The notes below the pieces were generated by a model. It was not told where the DNA came from and did no database searches. It was given only the letters and a program-made list of their open reading frames with translations. A stretch of DNA of 64,000 nt from an uncultured Bacteroidales bacterium. GTDB taxonomy: Bacteria > Bacteroidota > Bacteroidia > Bacteroidales > UBA932. Made by a program: the position numbers and the translations under genes. Positions 34,484-43,860 of this stretch are shown here, in pieces. Location: positions 6,268 through 70,267 of the forward strand of contig CAJOHK010000003.1 of the NCBI GenBank assembly GCA_905234285.1, in the 5' to 3' direction. Within the stretch, counting starts at the first letter, position 1. The number at the start of each line of letters is the position of its first letter.

Positions 34484-37400
34484 TTAGAAGTTAGCGTTAA
34501 GGCCGAAGGAATAGACCCGGTTGTTAGGATAGGAGGCGCCTTGGCCGCCGCCTTGCTCGGGATCCCACAGTTTGAACTTGGAGAAGGTAAGCAGGTTGTT
34601 ACCGGAGACATAGACGCGTACACTCTTAATGAAGCGCACGCGGGTCATCCACTTCTTGGGCAGGGAATAACCAATCTCTACGTTCTTGAGTCGGAGGAAG
34701 GATCCGTCGCGCTGCCACCAGGACGATGTCTGGCTGTTGTTGGAGGAACCGGCCGCCGATCCGATGGAAAGGCGGGGATAGACGGCTTCCCCGGCGTGAG
34801 ACATATCCTCGCCGTTGTTGGTGAGGCGGTCCCAACCCTTGTCCCAGACATCGAACTGAACGGCTGCGCGCTCGATAGCGGTGGAGGAGAAGGGCGAGGT
34901 GAGCGAGGAACCGCTGATGAAGAAGTTCACGTTAGCGATGCCCTGGAAGAACACGTTAAAGTCAAAGCCTTTATACTCGGCGTTCAGGCCAAAGCCATAG
35001 GTGATTTCGGGGAGGGTGGTATAACCCAGATAAATCTGGTCGTCGGCATCGATGCGGCCGTCACCGTTGATATCCTGGTACTTGATGTCACCCACGCGGT
35101 ATTCGCCAAAGGTCTGGACGGGCGAGTTGGCAATTTCTTCCTCGCTCTCGAACAGGCCGATGGCCAGCAGGCCCCAAGGCTGGGATGCACCCACGCCGTA
35201 AGGCTTGCCGATGCGGTTCTGGTATTTATACTTCCAGTCGGGCTCGTCGTTGTTGACCAGGGTGTTGCGGTTGTAGGTAAAGTTACCACGGCCGGTAAAG
35301 AACCAGTCGCCGATTTGCTTGTGCCATTCGGCCGACATATCCACACCGCGGTTGCGGGTTTCACCCACGTTCACATAGGGCAGTTTGCTGGTGTTCTGCA
35401 AACCGGCGATGCCGGGCAGACCGCCGCGCAGCATGAGGATGCCGGTACGGTGGCTGTCAAAATAGTCGGCCATCACGCGGAGTTCCCGCCACAGCTCGAA
35501 TTCTACACCCAGGTTGAGCTTAGTTTCCTCTTCCCAGGAGAAGTTGAGGTTCTCGGGGCGGCCGATGGCAAGACCGCTGCCGCCGTTGCCGCCGGTCTCG
35601 CCCAGGGTGGCGCTGTTACCGCCGATGATGGTGGCAAGATACAGCCAGCGGGCGCCGCCAATCTGGTCGTTACCCACCTTACCGTAGGAGCCCTTGAACT
35701 TGAACATGTTTACCACGTTCTTGATGGGATTCCAGAACTTTTCTTCGGAAATCATGTAACCGGCACTCACGGCGGGGAAGAAACCGAAGCGGTGACCCGG
35801 GGCAAAATTCTCGGAGCCGTTGTAACCGATGTTGACCTCGGCGAAATAACGGTCCTTGAGGGCATAGGTGATACGACCGGCAATACCCTGGTTCTTGTAC
35901 GGAAGCGATGTGGTGGCATCTCCGCCCAGGGTGGTGCGCCGGATGGAATGGTTGTACAGGAACATGGCACCCACGCTATGGATGTCGTTGAAACGACGGT
36001 TCCACGTGAGGGAGCCTTCCAGATAGGTGTTCATGTTGGACGAGCCACTGGCGCTGTACGACAGCGAAGTGGTACCCTCTACCACGGGATCTCCGTAGAT
36101 GAGGTTGCCGTCCTCGTCGCGGCCCGACGCGTGGTACTGGCGCGGCGTCTTGGTACGGCCCTGTTGCTGGTAGTTCTTGGCATCCCAGGAGAACTTGATG
36201 TTGGCCTTGAGGCCCTGCAGGGGCTCCCAGATATCAGTGAAATCCTGGGTGATGCCAATCACCGACTGCGCGCTGTTGGTGAAGGATTCATAATAACCCG
36301 TGTGCACCAGCAGGTTCCAGGGGTTCTCGTTGGTACCCGAGGGACGGGAGATGGTGCCATCCGAATATTCGTAAGGCACGGCGTTGGGCGAGGTAGAGAA
36401 CGCCCAGCTCCAGATGGTTCCAGTAGAGGTACCCGGAGACACCTTGGTTTCGTAGATGTTGGCCATGTTCAGGCTCAGGATAGTGGACGGGGTGAGGTTG
36501 ATGTCCACGTTGGCGCGGAAGTTAAACTTATCGTAGCTGATGGAGGAGTTGTAGTCGTAAATGTTCTTGGCATTCTTGAAAATGGAACTCTCCGTGAAGT
36601 AGCTGCCCGATATAAAGTAGCGCACTACGTCGGTACCGCCCGACACCGACACGTTCACGCGCTGGTTGAAGGCCAAGTCCTTGTACATGGTCTTCATCCA
36701 GTTCACGTCCGGATACAGGTCCGGGTCTGACTGATCGCGGTACTTCTGGATATCTTCCTCGGTGTAACGGGGTTCATCGGCCGCCCAGTTGTACATGGTA
36801 GCGAATTGCTCCGAGTTCACGAACTTGGGCATGATGAGCGGCTGGGTGATACCGGTTTCACTGCGCACATTCACCTTGGGACGGCCTATGTCACCCTTCT
36901 TGGTGGTGATGAGGATAACGCCGTTAGCGCCGCGCACACCGTACACGGCCGATGCCGATGCATCTTTGAGGATGGAGAATGATGCAATATCGTCGGTATC
37001 TACCAGGTCGATAGAACGCTCTACGCCGTCTACCAGCACCAGCGGAGTAGTGGTGCCCTGGAAGGAGGAGACGCCGCGGATGTAGAAGTCGGCCGAGGAT
37101 TCACCCGGCTGACCCGACCGCTGAACGGCTACCACACCCGACAGCTGACCGGCCAGACCAGTGGACAGCTTGGCGGATGGAACCTTGAGGTTGGCGGCGT
37201 CTACGGTAGCGATGGAGCCCACCACGGACTCACGCTTTTGGGTACCGTAACCCACCACCACTACCTCGTCCAGAGAGGTGGACTGAAGTTGCATTTGCAC
37301 GTTGATTTCTGTACGGCTGTTGACGGGAACTTCCTGGTCGTCGTAACCCAGAGAGGAGAACACCAGGATACCACCGCCGCCGGCTGCGTCCACGGTGATG

Positions 37401-37606
37401 GAGTAGTGACCATCCAAATCCGTGATTACGCCGATTACCGTATTCTTTACCAGAACGCCTGCTCCAATCATGGGTTCTCCAAGCTCGTCCAGGACGGTAC
37501 CTTCGACGGTGAGCTTACCCTGAGCAAACGCATCCGGAACGGCGCAGAATAATGCCGTCATGACGGCACAAACTGCGGCTAGGGAGGCTAAAAATTTGCT
37601 TCTCAT
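34484..37606 (-). CDS. susC: SusC/RagA-family TonB-dependent outer-membrane transporter
   Basis: 1040 residues. Signal peptide (…PDAFAQG), CarboxypepD_reg-like domain at ~32-115 (VEGTVLDELGEPMIGAGV), TonB box region DEVVVVGYGTQKRESVVGSI, plug domain (~120-240, FYIRGVSSF, PLVLVDGVERS), then the 22-strand barrel ending in NANF. It imports oligosaccharides or glycopeptides using TonB energy. First gene of the operon. No sigma/anti-sigma pair, HTCS or SusR-type regulator is next to it, so its control must be encoded elsewhere. Confidence 0.96.
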   Translation of the reverse strand: MRSKFLASLAAVCAVMTALFCAVPDAFAQGKLTVEGTVLDELGEPMIGAGVLVKNTVIGVITDLDGHYSITVDAAGGGGILVFSSLGYDDQEVPVNSRTEINVQMQLQSTSLDEVVVVGYGTQKRESVVGSIATVDAANLKVPSAKLSTGLAGQLSGVVAVQRSGQPGESSADFYIRGVSSFQGTTTPLVLVDGVERSIDLVDTDDIASFSILKDASASAVYGVRGANGVILITTKKGDIGRPKVNVRSETGITQPLIMPKFVNSEQFATMYNWAADEPRYTEEDIQKYRDQSDPDLYPDVNWMKTMYKDLAFNQRVNVSVSGGTDVVRYFISGSYFTESSIFKNAKNIYDYNSSISYDKFNFRANVDINLTPSTILSLNMANIYETKVSPGTSTGTIWSWAFSTSPNAVPYEYSDGTISRPSGTNENPWNLLVHTGYYESFTNSAQSVIGITQDFTDIWEPLQGLKANIKFSWDAKNYQQQGRTKTPRQYHASGRDEDGNLIYGDPVVEGTTSLSYSASGSSNMNTYLEGSLTWNRRFNDIHSVGAMFLYNHSIRRTTLGGDATTSLPYKNQGIAGRITYALKDRYFAEVNIGYNGSENFAPGHRFGFFPAVSAGYMISEEKFWNPIKNVVNMFKFKGSYGKVGNDQIGGARWLYLATIIGGNSATLGETGGNGGSGLAIGRPENLNFSWEEETKLNLGVEFELWRELRVMADYFDSHRTGILMLRGGLPGIAGLQNTSKLPYVNVGETRNRGVDMSAEWHKQIGDWFFTGRGNFTYNRNTLVNNDEPDWKYKYQNRIGKPYGVGASQPWGLLAIGLFESEEEIANSPVQTFGEYRVGDIKYQDINGDGRIDADDQIYLGYTTLPEITYGFGLNAEYKGFDFNVFFQGIANVNFFISGSSLTSPFSSTAIERAAVQFDVWDKGWDRLTNNGEDMSHAGEAVYPRLSIGSAAGSSNNSQTSSWWQRDGSFLRLKNVEIGYSLPKKWMTRVRFIKSVRVYVSGNNLLTFSKFKLWDPEQGGGQGASYPNNRVYSFGLNANF

Positions 37607-37651
37607 TAGCTTTAGTGTTAATAATAGTATCGCAATATAGGCTTTATTTGG

Positions 37652-37659
37652 TATCTTTG
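37652..37659 (+). promoter_or_regulatory. -7 element upstream of gene 37719
   Basis: TATCTTTGC fits TAnnTTTG 59 nt before the ATG, in the divergent gap with susC. A weaker TTTATTTGC faces susC on the other strand in the same gap. Confidence 0.45.
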
Positions 37660-37718
37660 CAAATAAATAATTTTAATTTTAGCTCGGTTTTCGCCGTTTT
37701 ACACACATTTAAGCCGAT

Positions 37719-38567
37719 ATGAAACGCCTCGCAATAATCGTTTTAGCACTCACTCTGGGCCTCTCTGCCATGGGTCAGGGACAAGTGACCACCAAAAAAT
37801 ACAGGCTGGCCGATTTTACCGACAAAGTGACCAAAATTGTCCTGTCCGGCAACAGTCTCCTGGACGGCGCCCTCAGGCAGGAGGTCCTGAACACATGGAC
37901 CATCTCGGCCTTTGAGTTCTGTACGGTGGACGAATTTCACGCCATCAAAGACCAGGATTTGTACTACTTTCTGCTGGCGGCCGAGAGCCGGTTCAAAGGA
38001 GAGGAAACGCCGGGCATCCTGTTCCTTACCCTGGTAAAGGGCGGGCCCGATGCCGGCGAGGGCATTGCGGCCATGCCGGAGGTGATTTCCCTGCCGATTA
38101 CATCGGCCGCTGGCAGCAGCGGACGGGACTTGGTGTATCTGGGCGCGCTGGTGCAGGCGGTGCAGGAGTTCACGCTGGCCGCCATTGAGAGTGAGAAAGT
38201 GGCCTACAGCGGCAGCGACTGGTTCAACGGCCGCTATGCCCGCGAAGGCAAAATGCAAACGATCTGCCTGGCACAGGAAGACCTTGCCGAGAACCTGGAC
38301 GAGGCCCAGCTCAAGAAGTTCATGGACGAGGACATCCATGTAGTGGAGGCCGACGAGGCCGACGCCGTTTACCAAAACGGGGACTACAACACGCTGGTGA
38401 GCTATGTGGTGGCACCTTTTATGCCGTCGGAGGGTTCCTACAGCTATCAGCTGCTGTTCCAGGCCCAGACGCACGCCCTGTTCTATATTCATCGGCATAA
38501 AATCAAGGCCAAGACGCCGGAGGGTTTCCTGGCCGAGGATCTGAAACGGCTGGCCCACAAACGATGA
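37719..38567 (+). CDS. Secreted protein of unknown function
   Basis: 282 residues with a signal peptide (MKRLAIIVLALTLGLSAMGQ) and no lipobox, so probably periplasmic. No domain I can name. The middle holds FCTVDEFHAIKDQDLYYFLL and ISLPITSAAGSSGRDL; the end is a charged helix. The overall style is that of conserved Bacteroidales hypothetical proteins. It overlaps the following M16 peptidase gene by 4 nt, so the two are co-translated and may work together in envelope protein handling. Confidence 0.7.
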   Translation: MKRLAIIVLALTLGLSAMGQGQVTTKKYRLADFTDKVTKIVLSGNSLLDGALRQEVLNTWTISAFEFCTVDEFHAIKDQDLYYFLLAAESRFKGEETPGILFLTLVKGGPDAGEGIAAMPEVISLPITSAAGSSGRDLVYLGALVQAVQEFTLAAIESEKVAYSGSDWFNGRYAREGKMQTICLAQEDLAENLDEAQLKKFMDEDIHVVEADEADAVYQNGDYNTLVSYVVAPFMPSEGSYSYQLLFQAQTHALFYIHRHKIKAKTPEGFLAEDLKRLAHKR

Positions 38568-39805
38568 AAAACGGAATTGCCCCTTGCGGCCTGCAATACG
38601 CCGTCCGGCAGGGTGGACGTTCGGTGGCCTGGTGTGCCCTCAGCATCGGCTGCGGCACCCGCGACGAGGCCGGCTTCCCCGCCGGTATCGCCCATTTTGT
38701 GGAGCATACGCTGTTCCGGGGCACGCGCCGCAAAAGCGCCTCGGTGATTAACGGCTACCTGGACAAACTGGGCGGGGAACTCAACGCCTATACTACTAAG
38801 GAAGAGATTGTCCTGCACGCGACGGTACTCAAGGAAGACCTTTCCAAGGCCGTGCGCCTGCTGTTCGAGCTGGCTACGGAGGCCACGTTCCCGGAGCGCG
38901 AAATTCAAACCGAGCGCGGAGTCATCCTGGACGAGATCATTTCCTACAAAGACAATCCCGCCGAGGACGTCTATGACCGCTTCGAGACCCTTCTGTTCGA
39001 GGGCACTCCCCTATCCACGCCCATCCTGGGCACCACGGCCTCTGTGAAAAAGATAACGCCGGACATGCTGCGACGCTTTGTGTCCCGGCATTTCATCCCC
39101 AGCCGCATGGCCCTCACCGTTGTGGCCGATATCCCCGAAGACCAGCTGGAACGGCAAGTCCTTAAGCTGGTTGCGGGCGAAGGGGCTCTTTCTTCGGCGT
39201 CGCTTAGTTGCCCGATACGGCAAAATGCTCCAGAAGGCGCCCTTTCTGTCACCCCCTTTACCCAGGTCATCGACAAGCATCACCATGAGGTGAATGCCGT
39301 TATCGGCGGGTATGCACCTTCCCTGTATGAGATGCCCGACAGGCTGGTGGCCGCCATGCTGGCCAACATTTTGGGCGGGCCGGCTTCCAACTCGCTTTTG
39401 AATGCCGAGCTGCGGGAGCGCCGCGGCTGGGTCTATGGCATCGAGTGCACCTACACCCAGTATGCCGACACCGGCATAGTGGCCATTTCCTTCGGCTGCG
39501 ACAGACCCAACCTGGAAAAATGCCAGGCGGCTATCGGCAAAGTACTCACCCGCTTGCAGGAAGTACCGCTCACCGAGACCCGGCTCCGGGCCTACCGGAA
39601 GCAGCTCCTGGCCCAGCTGGCCGTCTCCAGCGAATCCGGCGAGGCCCAGTGCCTGTCCATGGGCAAGAGCCTCCTGGCCTGGGGCCGCATCATGTCGCCC
39701 CAGGAGACCCGGTCGATCCTGGAAGCCATCACCCCGGCCCAGCTCCAGGCCATGGCCCGGCGGCTCTTTGCCCCCTCCTGCCTTTCCTCCCTGGTATACC
39801 TGTAA
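38564..39805 (+). CDS. M16-family (insulinase-like) zinc peptidase
   Basis: 413 residues. The inverted zinc motif HXXEH is present as HFVEH (~44-48), with the downstream ligand in TERGVILDEI about 76 residues later. The C-terminal M16_C half is recognisable (GGPASNSLLNAELRERRGWVYGI). Such ~45-kDa bacterial proteins process peptides or signal sequences. The start is set by the 4-nt overlap with the upstream gene. There is no signal peptide, so it is probably cytoplasmic. Confidence 0.92.
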   Translation: MKNGIAPCGLQYAVRQGGRSVAWCALSIGCGTRDEAGFPAGIAHFVEHTLFRGTRRKSASVINGYLDKLGGELNAYTTKEEIVLHATVLKEDLSKAVRLLFELATEATFPEREIQTERGVILDEIISYKDNPAEDVYDRFETLLFEGTPLSTPILGTTASVKKITPDMLRRFVSRHFIPSRMALTVVADIPEDQLERQVLKLVAGEGALSSASLSCPIRQNAPEGALSVTPFTQVIDKHHHEVNAVIGGYAPSLYEMPDRLVAAMLANILGGPASNSLLNAELRERRGWVYGIECTYTQYADTGIVAISFGCDRPNLEKCQAAIGKVLTRLQEVPLTETRLRAYRKQLLAQLAVSSESGEAQCLSMGKSLLAWGRIMSPQETRSILEAITPAQLQAMARRLFAPSCLSSLVYL

Positions 39806-40123
39806 TTCCCGTACTCCTCCCGGACCTCTCGTGACCATTTTTTGCACAAGGTCCCCCACTTTTTGTTTCACCTTGCACGCCGGGCACTTTCTGGGGCACA
39901 AAACTCCCCCCTTCTTGTTCACCAAAAGGTCATTTTGCAGTTCTGGGGCACAAAAAAGGCCAAATTTGTTCACCAGAAGGTCGTTTTGCCGTTCTGGGGC
40001 ACAAAAAAGGCCAAATTTGTTCACCAGAAGGTCGTTTTGCCGTTCTGGGGCACAAAACGCCCCCATTTTTGTTCACAAGGAGCAAGAATGGGGGCTGTTA
40101 CAGGTTGGACTAACGGCTGCAAA
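39806..40123. other. Convergent intergenic region holding repeat array 2
   Basis: No gene supported. It lies between the convergent M16 and recQ genes and is mostly the 51-bp palindromic array (39891-40078). A preceding stretch (TTTTTTGCACAAGG...TTTTTGTTTCACC) looks like a decayed unit. The long track ORFs across it (39011-40066, 39842-41203) are shadows. Confidence 0.7.
39891..40078. repeat. Tandem array 2 of a 51-bp palindromic unit (4 units)
   Basis: Units start at about 39891, 39943, 39994 and 40045. Core CTGGGGCACAAAA...TTTGTTCACCAGA; linker AGGTCGTTTTGCCGTT. Its reverse complement aligns with array 3, including the CAAA(A)CGACC linker. Confidence 0.9.
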
Positions 40124-42325
40124 CTAGTTGGCAACCTCGCAGAGGAACTTGATGCGGACCAGGCGGATTTCCAGGGGCTCGTACTCGTCTTCCAGGGCGG
40201 CCAAGGCTTCGGCCAGGGAATCGGAGGCGGCCTCTTCCTTGAACCAGGTGTAGAGTTCTTCCACCACATCCGGGTCCAGTTCTTCCTTGATGTAGTAATT
40301 GAGGTTGACGCGCGTGCCGGTGGCTACAATGGCCTCGATCTCCGTGAGGAGTGCGTCCATGTCCAGGTCCTTGGCGCGGGCGATGTCTTCAAGCGGGAGC
40401 TTGCGGTCAATGGACTGGATGATGTACACCTTGTTGCCCGACTTGGAGGGGACCGAGCGCAGGACAAAGTCGTCGGGGCGCTCTATCTCGTTCTCTTCTA
40501 CGTACTTGGCAATGAGGTCAATGAAGGGCTTGCCAAACTTGTTGGCCTTGCCTTCTCCCACGCCCTGGCATTTCTCCGACAGCTCTTTGAGCGTGAGCGG
40601 ATACACAATGGTCATGTCCTCCAGCGAAGGATCGGAGAACACCACCCACGGCTGCAGCCGGAGCTGACGGGCCACGTCTTTGCGCAGGTCCTTGAGCATG
40701 GACAGCAGCACGGGATCTCCTCCACCGCCCCCGTGCACCGCCGCTGCGCTTTCTTCGTCGTCATCGTCCTCGCCCTCCGAGAAGGTGCGATCCTCGACCA
40801 GCAGGACCTCCCGGGGGTGCAGGTAAAATTCCAGGCCTTCGTCGGTGGCGTAGATGAGGCCGTAGTTCTCGATGTCCTTGTCCAGAAAATGCAGGAGCAT
40901 GCCCTGATGGATTACCGCGGCCCAGAAGCGGATGTCGTGGTCTTTCCCTGCGCCGAACAGCGGCAGTTGGTCGTGGTGATAGGACTTGATGATGGAGTTG
41001 GACACGCCCGAAAGGATGCTGGCCAGATGCTCCAGCTTGAAGTGCTCCGGCAGGGACTCGATGAGCTCGATGACCAGCGACATCTCCTCCCGGCCGTCAA
41101 AGCGGGTCTTGGGGTGCAGGCAGTTGTCGCAGGCGCCGCAGTTGTCCTGGGGGTAATCTTCTCCGAAGTAATTGAGCAGCAGCTTACGCCGGCACTGGCT
41201 TGATTCGGCATAGGCTACGGTTTCCCGCAGGAGCTGCTTGCCGATTTCCTGCTCGGCCACCGGCTTGCCCTGCATGAACTTTTCCAGCTTTTGGATGTCC
41301 TTGTAGCTGTAGTAGGTGATGCACTGGCCTTCCTGCCCGTCGCGGCCTGCCCGGCCGGTTTCCTGGTAGTAGCCCTCGATGCTTTTGGGGATGTCGTAGT
41401 GGATCACAAAGCGCACATCCGGCTTGTCGATGCCCATGCCAAAGGCAATGGTGGCCACAATGACGTCGATTTCCTCCATGAGGAACTTGTCCTGGTTCTC
41501 GGCGCGGGTTTTGGCGTCCAGGCCGGCGTGATAAGGACGGGCCTTGATACCATTCACCGCAAGCAGCTGCGAGAGTTCCTCCACTTTTTTCCGGCTCAGG
41601 CAGTAGATGATGCCGCTCTTGCCGGGATTTTGCCGGATAAAACGGATGATGTCCTTCTCCGGCTCCACCTTGTCCCTTACTTCGTAATAGAGGTTGGGCC
41701 GATTGAAGGAGGAGCGGAATACGCGGGCGTCCTGGATGCGCAGGTTCTTGAGGATGTCGCTTTGGACCTTGGGCGTGGCTGTGGCCGTGAGGGCAATCAC
41801 GGGGGCCGATTGGATTTCCTCTATGATGGAGCGGATCTTGCGGTACTCCGGCCTGAAGTCGTGGCCCCATTCCGAGATACAGTGGGCCTCGTCCACGGCG
41901 TAGAAGGAGATTTTGATTCCCTTGAGCAGGGCGATGTTCTCTTCCTTGGTAAGGGACTCGGGGGCCACGTACAGCAGTTTGGTGACCCCGCGCAACAGGT
42001 CTTCCTGTACTTCGGCCACCTGCTGCCGGCTGAGGGAAGAATTGAGGAAGTGGGCAATGCCGACGTCGCCGGACTCAAAACCGCGGATGGCATCTACCTG
42101 ATTCTTCATGAGGGCGATGAGGGGCGAGATCACGATGGCCGTTCCTTCCATGAGCAGGGCGGGAAGCTGGTAGCAAAGGGATTTGCCGCCACCGGTGGGC
42201 ATGAGCACGAAGGCGTTTTTGCCCGCCACCAGATGCTGGATGATGGCCTCCTGATCACCTTTGAAGGCGTCCCAGCCGAAGAAGGTCTTCAGCTTAGCAT
42301 GAAGGATAGAGGAATCGATGGCCAT
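40124..42325 (-). CDS. recQ: ATP-dependent DNA helicase RecQ
   Basis: The start at ATG 42325 (MAIDSSILHAKLKTFFGW) replaces the track's 42448, since the 41 extra residues are unlike any RecQ. About 733 residues. Walker A TGGGKSLCYQLPA, DEAH box DEAHCISEWGHDFRPEY, helicase C motif with FGMGIDKPDVRFVIH and the QETGRAGRDG arginine finger, zinc-binding C-x-x-C segment NCGACDNC in the RecQ C-terminal region, an HRDC domain near 540-620, and a C-terminal extension. Unwinds DNA 3' to 5' in recombination and fork repair. Encoded next to a DUF3127 gene with an SSB-like tail. Confidence 0.96.
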   Translation of the reverse strand: MAIDSSILHAKLKTFFGWDAFKGDQEAIIQHLVAGKNAFVLMPTGGGKSLCYQLPALLMEGTAIVISPLIALMKNQVDAIRGFESGDVGIAHFLNSSLSRQQVAEVQEDLLRGVTKLLYVAPESLTKEENIALLKGIKISFYAVDEAHCISEWGHDFRPEYRKIRSIIEEIQSAPVIALTATATPKVQSDILKNLRIQDARVFRSSFNRPNLYYEVRDKVEPEKDIIRFIRQNPGKSGIIYCLSRKKVEELSQLLAVNGIKARPYHAGLDAKTRAENQDKFLMEEIDVIVATIAFGMGIDKPDVRFVIHYDIPKSIEGYYQETGRAGRDGQEGQCITYYSYKDIQKLEKFMQGKPVAEQEIGKQLLRETVAYAESSQCRRKLLLNYFGEDYPQDNCGACDNCLHPKTRFDGREEMSLVIELIESLPEHFKLEHLASILSGVSNSIIKSYHHDQLPLFGAGKDHDIRFWAAVIHQGMLLHFLDKDIENYGLIYATDEGLEFYLHPREVLLVEDRTFSEGEDDDDEESAAAVHGGGGGDPVLLSMLKDLRKDVARQLRLQPWVVFSDPSLEDMTIVYPLTLKELSEKCQGVGEGKANKFGKPFIDLIAKYVEENEIERPDDFVLRSVPSKSGNKVYIIQSIDRKLPLEDIARAKDLDMDALLTEIEAIVATGTRVNLNYYIKEELDPDVVEELYTWFKEEAASDSLAEALAALEDEYEPLEIRLVRIKFLCEVAN

Positions 42326-42448
42326 AGTTAGTTTTTGCGGTTGAGGTGAATTTAGCCATAATAATTGGGATTTGCAAATAATTTTAGCACTTGTCGGCCA
42401 TTTTATACGGTTCATCTGATTTTTTATCACTATGTTACAAAAAATCAC

Positions 42449-42456
42449 TATCTTTG
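42449..42456 (+). promoter_or_regulatory. -7 element upstream of the FKBP gene
   Basis: TATCTTTG, an exact fit to TAnnTTTG, 58 nt before the ATG at 42515. Confidence 0.5.
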
Positions 42457-42514
42457 TTGGCTGAGCAAATTATTGCTCCCTATTAGGCAACAAACTTTAT
42501 AATTGTATAACAAA

Positions 42515-43276
42515 ATGAAACTTTCCAAACTTTTCGCCATCGCATCGGCCGCCGTGCTGGTGGTGGCTTGCGGCTCTCCCAAGGTGGAGGGTTCCAAGGA
42601 AGTCCGCGACCTGCTTCCCACTAAGGGCCAGGTAGATACCACTTCCTATCTCCTGGGTGTCAACTTTGGTCTGGTCATCACCCAAAACGGTTTCGGTGAC
42701 CTGAACATGGCTCAGCTGGAGAAGGGTATGAAGGACGCACTCAATGCCAAGGAAGGCCAGCCCATGGACTCCGCTTTCGTAAAGCAGTTCAAGATCGATC
42801 CCTCCGACATGAACATGATCATCAACGAGTATCTTGGCAAGCGCATGGCCTACGAAGGCGCCCTGAACAAGGAGAAAGGCGACAAATTCCGCAAGGATTT
42901 CTATGTGAAGAACAGCGCTGATTCCACCGCCTCCGGTATCGTTTACCTCATCCAGGATTCCGGTAGCGAGGTGCACGCCGTGAGCGACAAGGACACCGTT
43001 AAGGTGAACTATCGCGGCACCCTCATCGACGGTAAGGAATTCGACAAGAACGAAGGCATCTCCTTCCCCCTGAACCGTGTGATCAAGGGCTGGACCGAGG
43101 GCATGAAGCTCGTCGGCGAAGGTGGCAAGCTCACCCTCGTTATCCCCGCCTATCTGGCTTACGGTGAGCGCGGTCCCCGCAACATCGGCGCCAACAGCAC
43201 CCTCATCTTCGACGTAGACCTCCTGGAGGTTCATCCGTTCGTAGAGAAAGAGGCCGAACCCGTGAAGAAGAAGTAA
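42515..43276 (+). CDS. FKBP-type peptidyl-prolyl isomerase lipoprotein
   Basis: 253 residues from ATG 42515 (MKLSKLFAIASAAVLVVACG), chosen because it puts the signal at the very N-terminus; the track's 42503 adds four residues. Lipobox VVAC. An N-terminal dimerisation helix region (~35-130, FKBP_N type) is followed by the FKBP domain at ~145-245 (VKVNYRGTLIDGKEFDKN, FPLNRVIKGWTEGMKLVGEGGK, PAYLAYGERG). It helps fold outer-membrane or periplasmic proteins. The following DUF3127 gene starts 2 nt after the stop, so they share a transcript. Confidence 0.93.
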   Translation: MKLSKLFAIASAAVLVVACGSPKVEGSKEVRDLLPTKGQVDTTSYLLGVNFGLVITQNGFGDLNMAQLEKGMKDALNAKEGQPMDSAFVKQFKIDPSDMNMIINEYLGKRMAYEGALNKEKGDKFRKDFYVKNSADSTASGIVYLIQDSGSEVHAVSDKDTVKVNYRGTLIDGKEFDKNEGISFPLNRVIKGWTEGMKLVGEGGKLTLVIPAYLAYGERGPRNIGANSTLIFDVDLLEVHPFVEKEAEPVKKK

Positions 43277-43278
43277 GT

Positions 43279-43782
43279 ATGGCATTGGAACTGGAAGGAA
43301 CCATCCGTCAGAAGATGGGCGTGCAGTCTGGGGTAAGTGCCCGTGGAAACTGGGCCAAGCAGGAGTTTATCCTGGAGTACCCGGACGGCAACTACACTTC
43401 ACAGGTGTGCATGCTGGCTTTTGGCCAGGACAAGGTGCAGGAATTGGACAAGTACCAGATTGGAGACCGCGTAAAGGTTTCCTTCAACCTCAAGAGCCGC
43501 GAGTATAACGGCCGATGGTACACCGATATCCAAATCTGGCGCATCGCCCCGGCAACCCCTGGTGCCCAGGCTGGCGTTCAGCCCGCCGCCCAGCCCTTCG
43601 CCGCCGGAAGCCCTGTGGGCCCTTCGGCCTTTTCGGCTCCTGCTGGATCTTCGGCTCCTGCTTCTGCCGCCGCAGCTCCTGCTTCAGCCCCTTCGGCTCC
43701 GGTAGCGCCCGCCTGGCAGGCTCCCGCCCCCACCCTGGACGACATGCCCGCCGAGGCAGACTCCGATGACCTCCCGTTCTAA
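43279..43782 (+). CDS. DUF3127 protein with SSB-like acidic C-terminal tip
   Basis: 167 residues. Residues ~1-90 are DUF3127, an OB-fold-like domain of Bacteroidota (VCMLAFGQDKVQELDKYQIG, GRWYTDIQIWRI). Residues ~92-150 are a low-complexity Ala/Pro/Ser linker, and the protein ends SDDLPF. This layout (OB fold, disordered linker, acidic tip with Pro-Phe) is that of single-stranded DNA-binding protein, whose DDDIPF tip recruits RecQ, PriA and others. The DUF function is not established to my knowledge; a role in DNA metabolism is inferred. Next to recQ and near dnaG. Confidence 0.85.
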   Translation: MALELEGTIRQKMGVQSGVSARGNWAKQEFILEYPDGNYTSQVCMLAFGQDKVQELDKYQIGDRVKVSFNLKSREYNGRWYTDIQIWRIAPATPGAQAGVQPAAQPFAAGSPVGPSAFSAPAGSSAPASAAAAPASAPSAPVAPAWQAPAPTLDDMPAEADSDDLPF

Positions 43783-43797
43783 CCCCATTTAACCCCC

Positions 43798-43833
43798 AAA
43801 AAGACCAAAGTCCCTCCGGCTTTGGTCTTTTTT
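43798..43833 (+). terminator. Rho-independent terminator after FKBP-DUF3127
   Basis: Stem AAAGACCAAAG / CTTTGGTCTTT with a 9-nt loop, followed by TTTT, 16 nt after the stop codon. Confidence 0.85.
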
Positions 43834-43860
43834 TGTGCTCGATCCCACTCTTTCTCACCC

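Noticed and set aside
34175-36730. 851-aa plus-strand ORF opposite susC
   Set aside because: Antisense shadow of SusC with no recognisable domain.
39011-40066. 351-aa minus ORF opposite the M16 peptidase
   Set aside because: Antisense shadow of a well-supported gene, continuing into repeat array 2.
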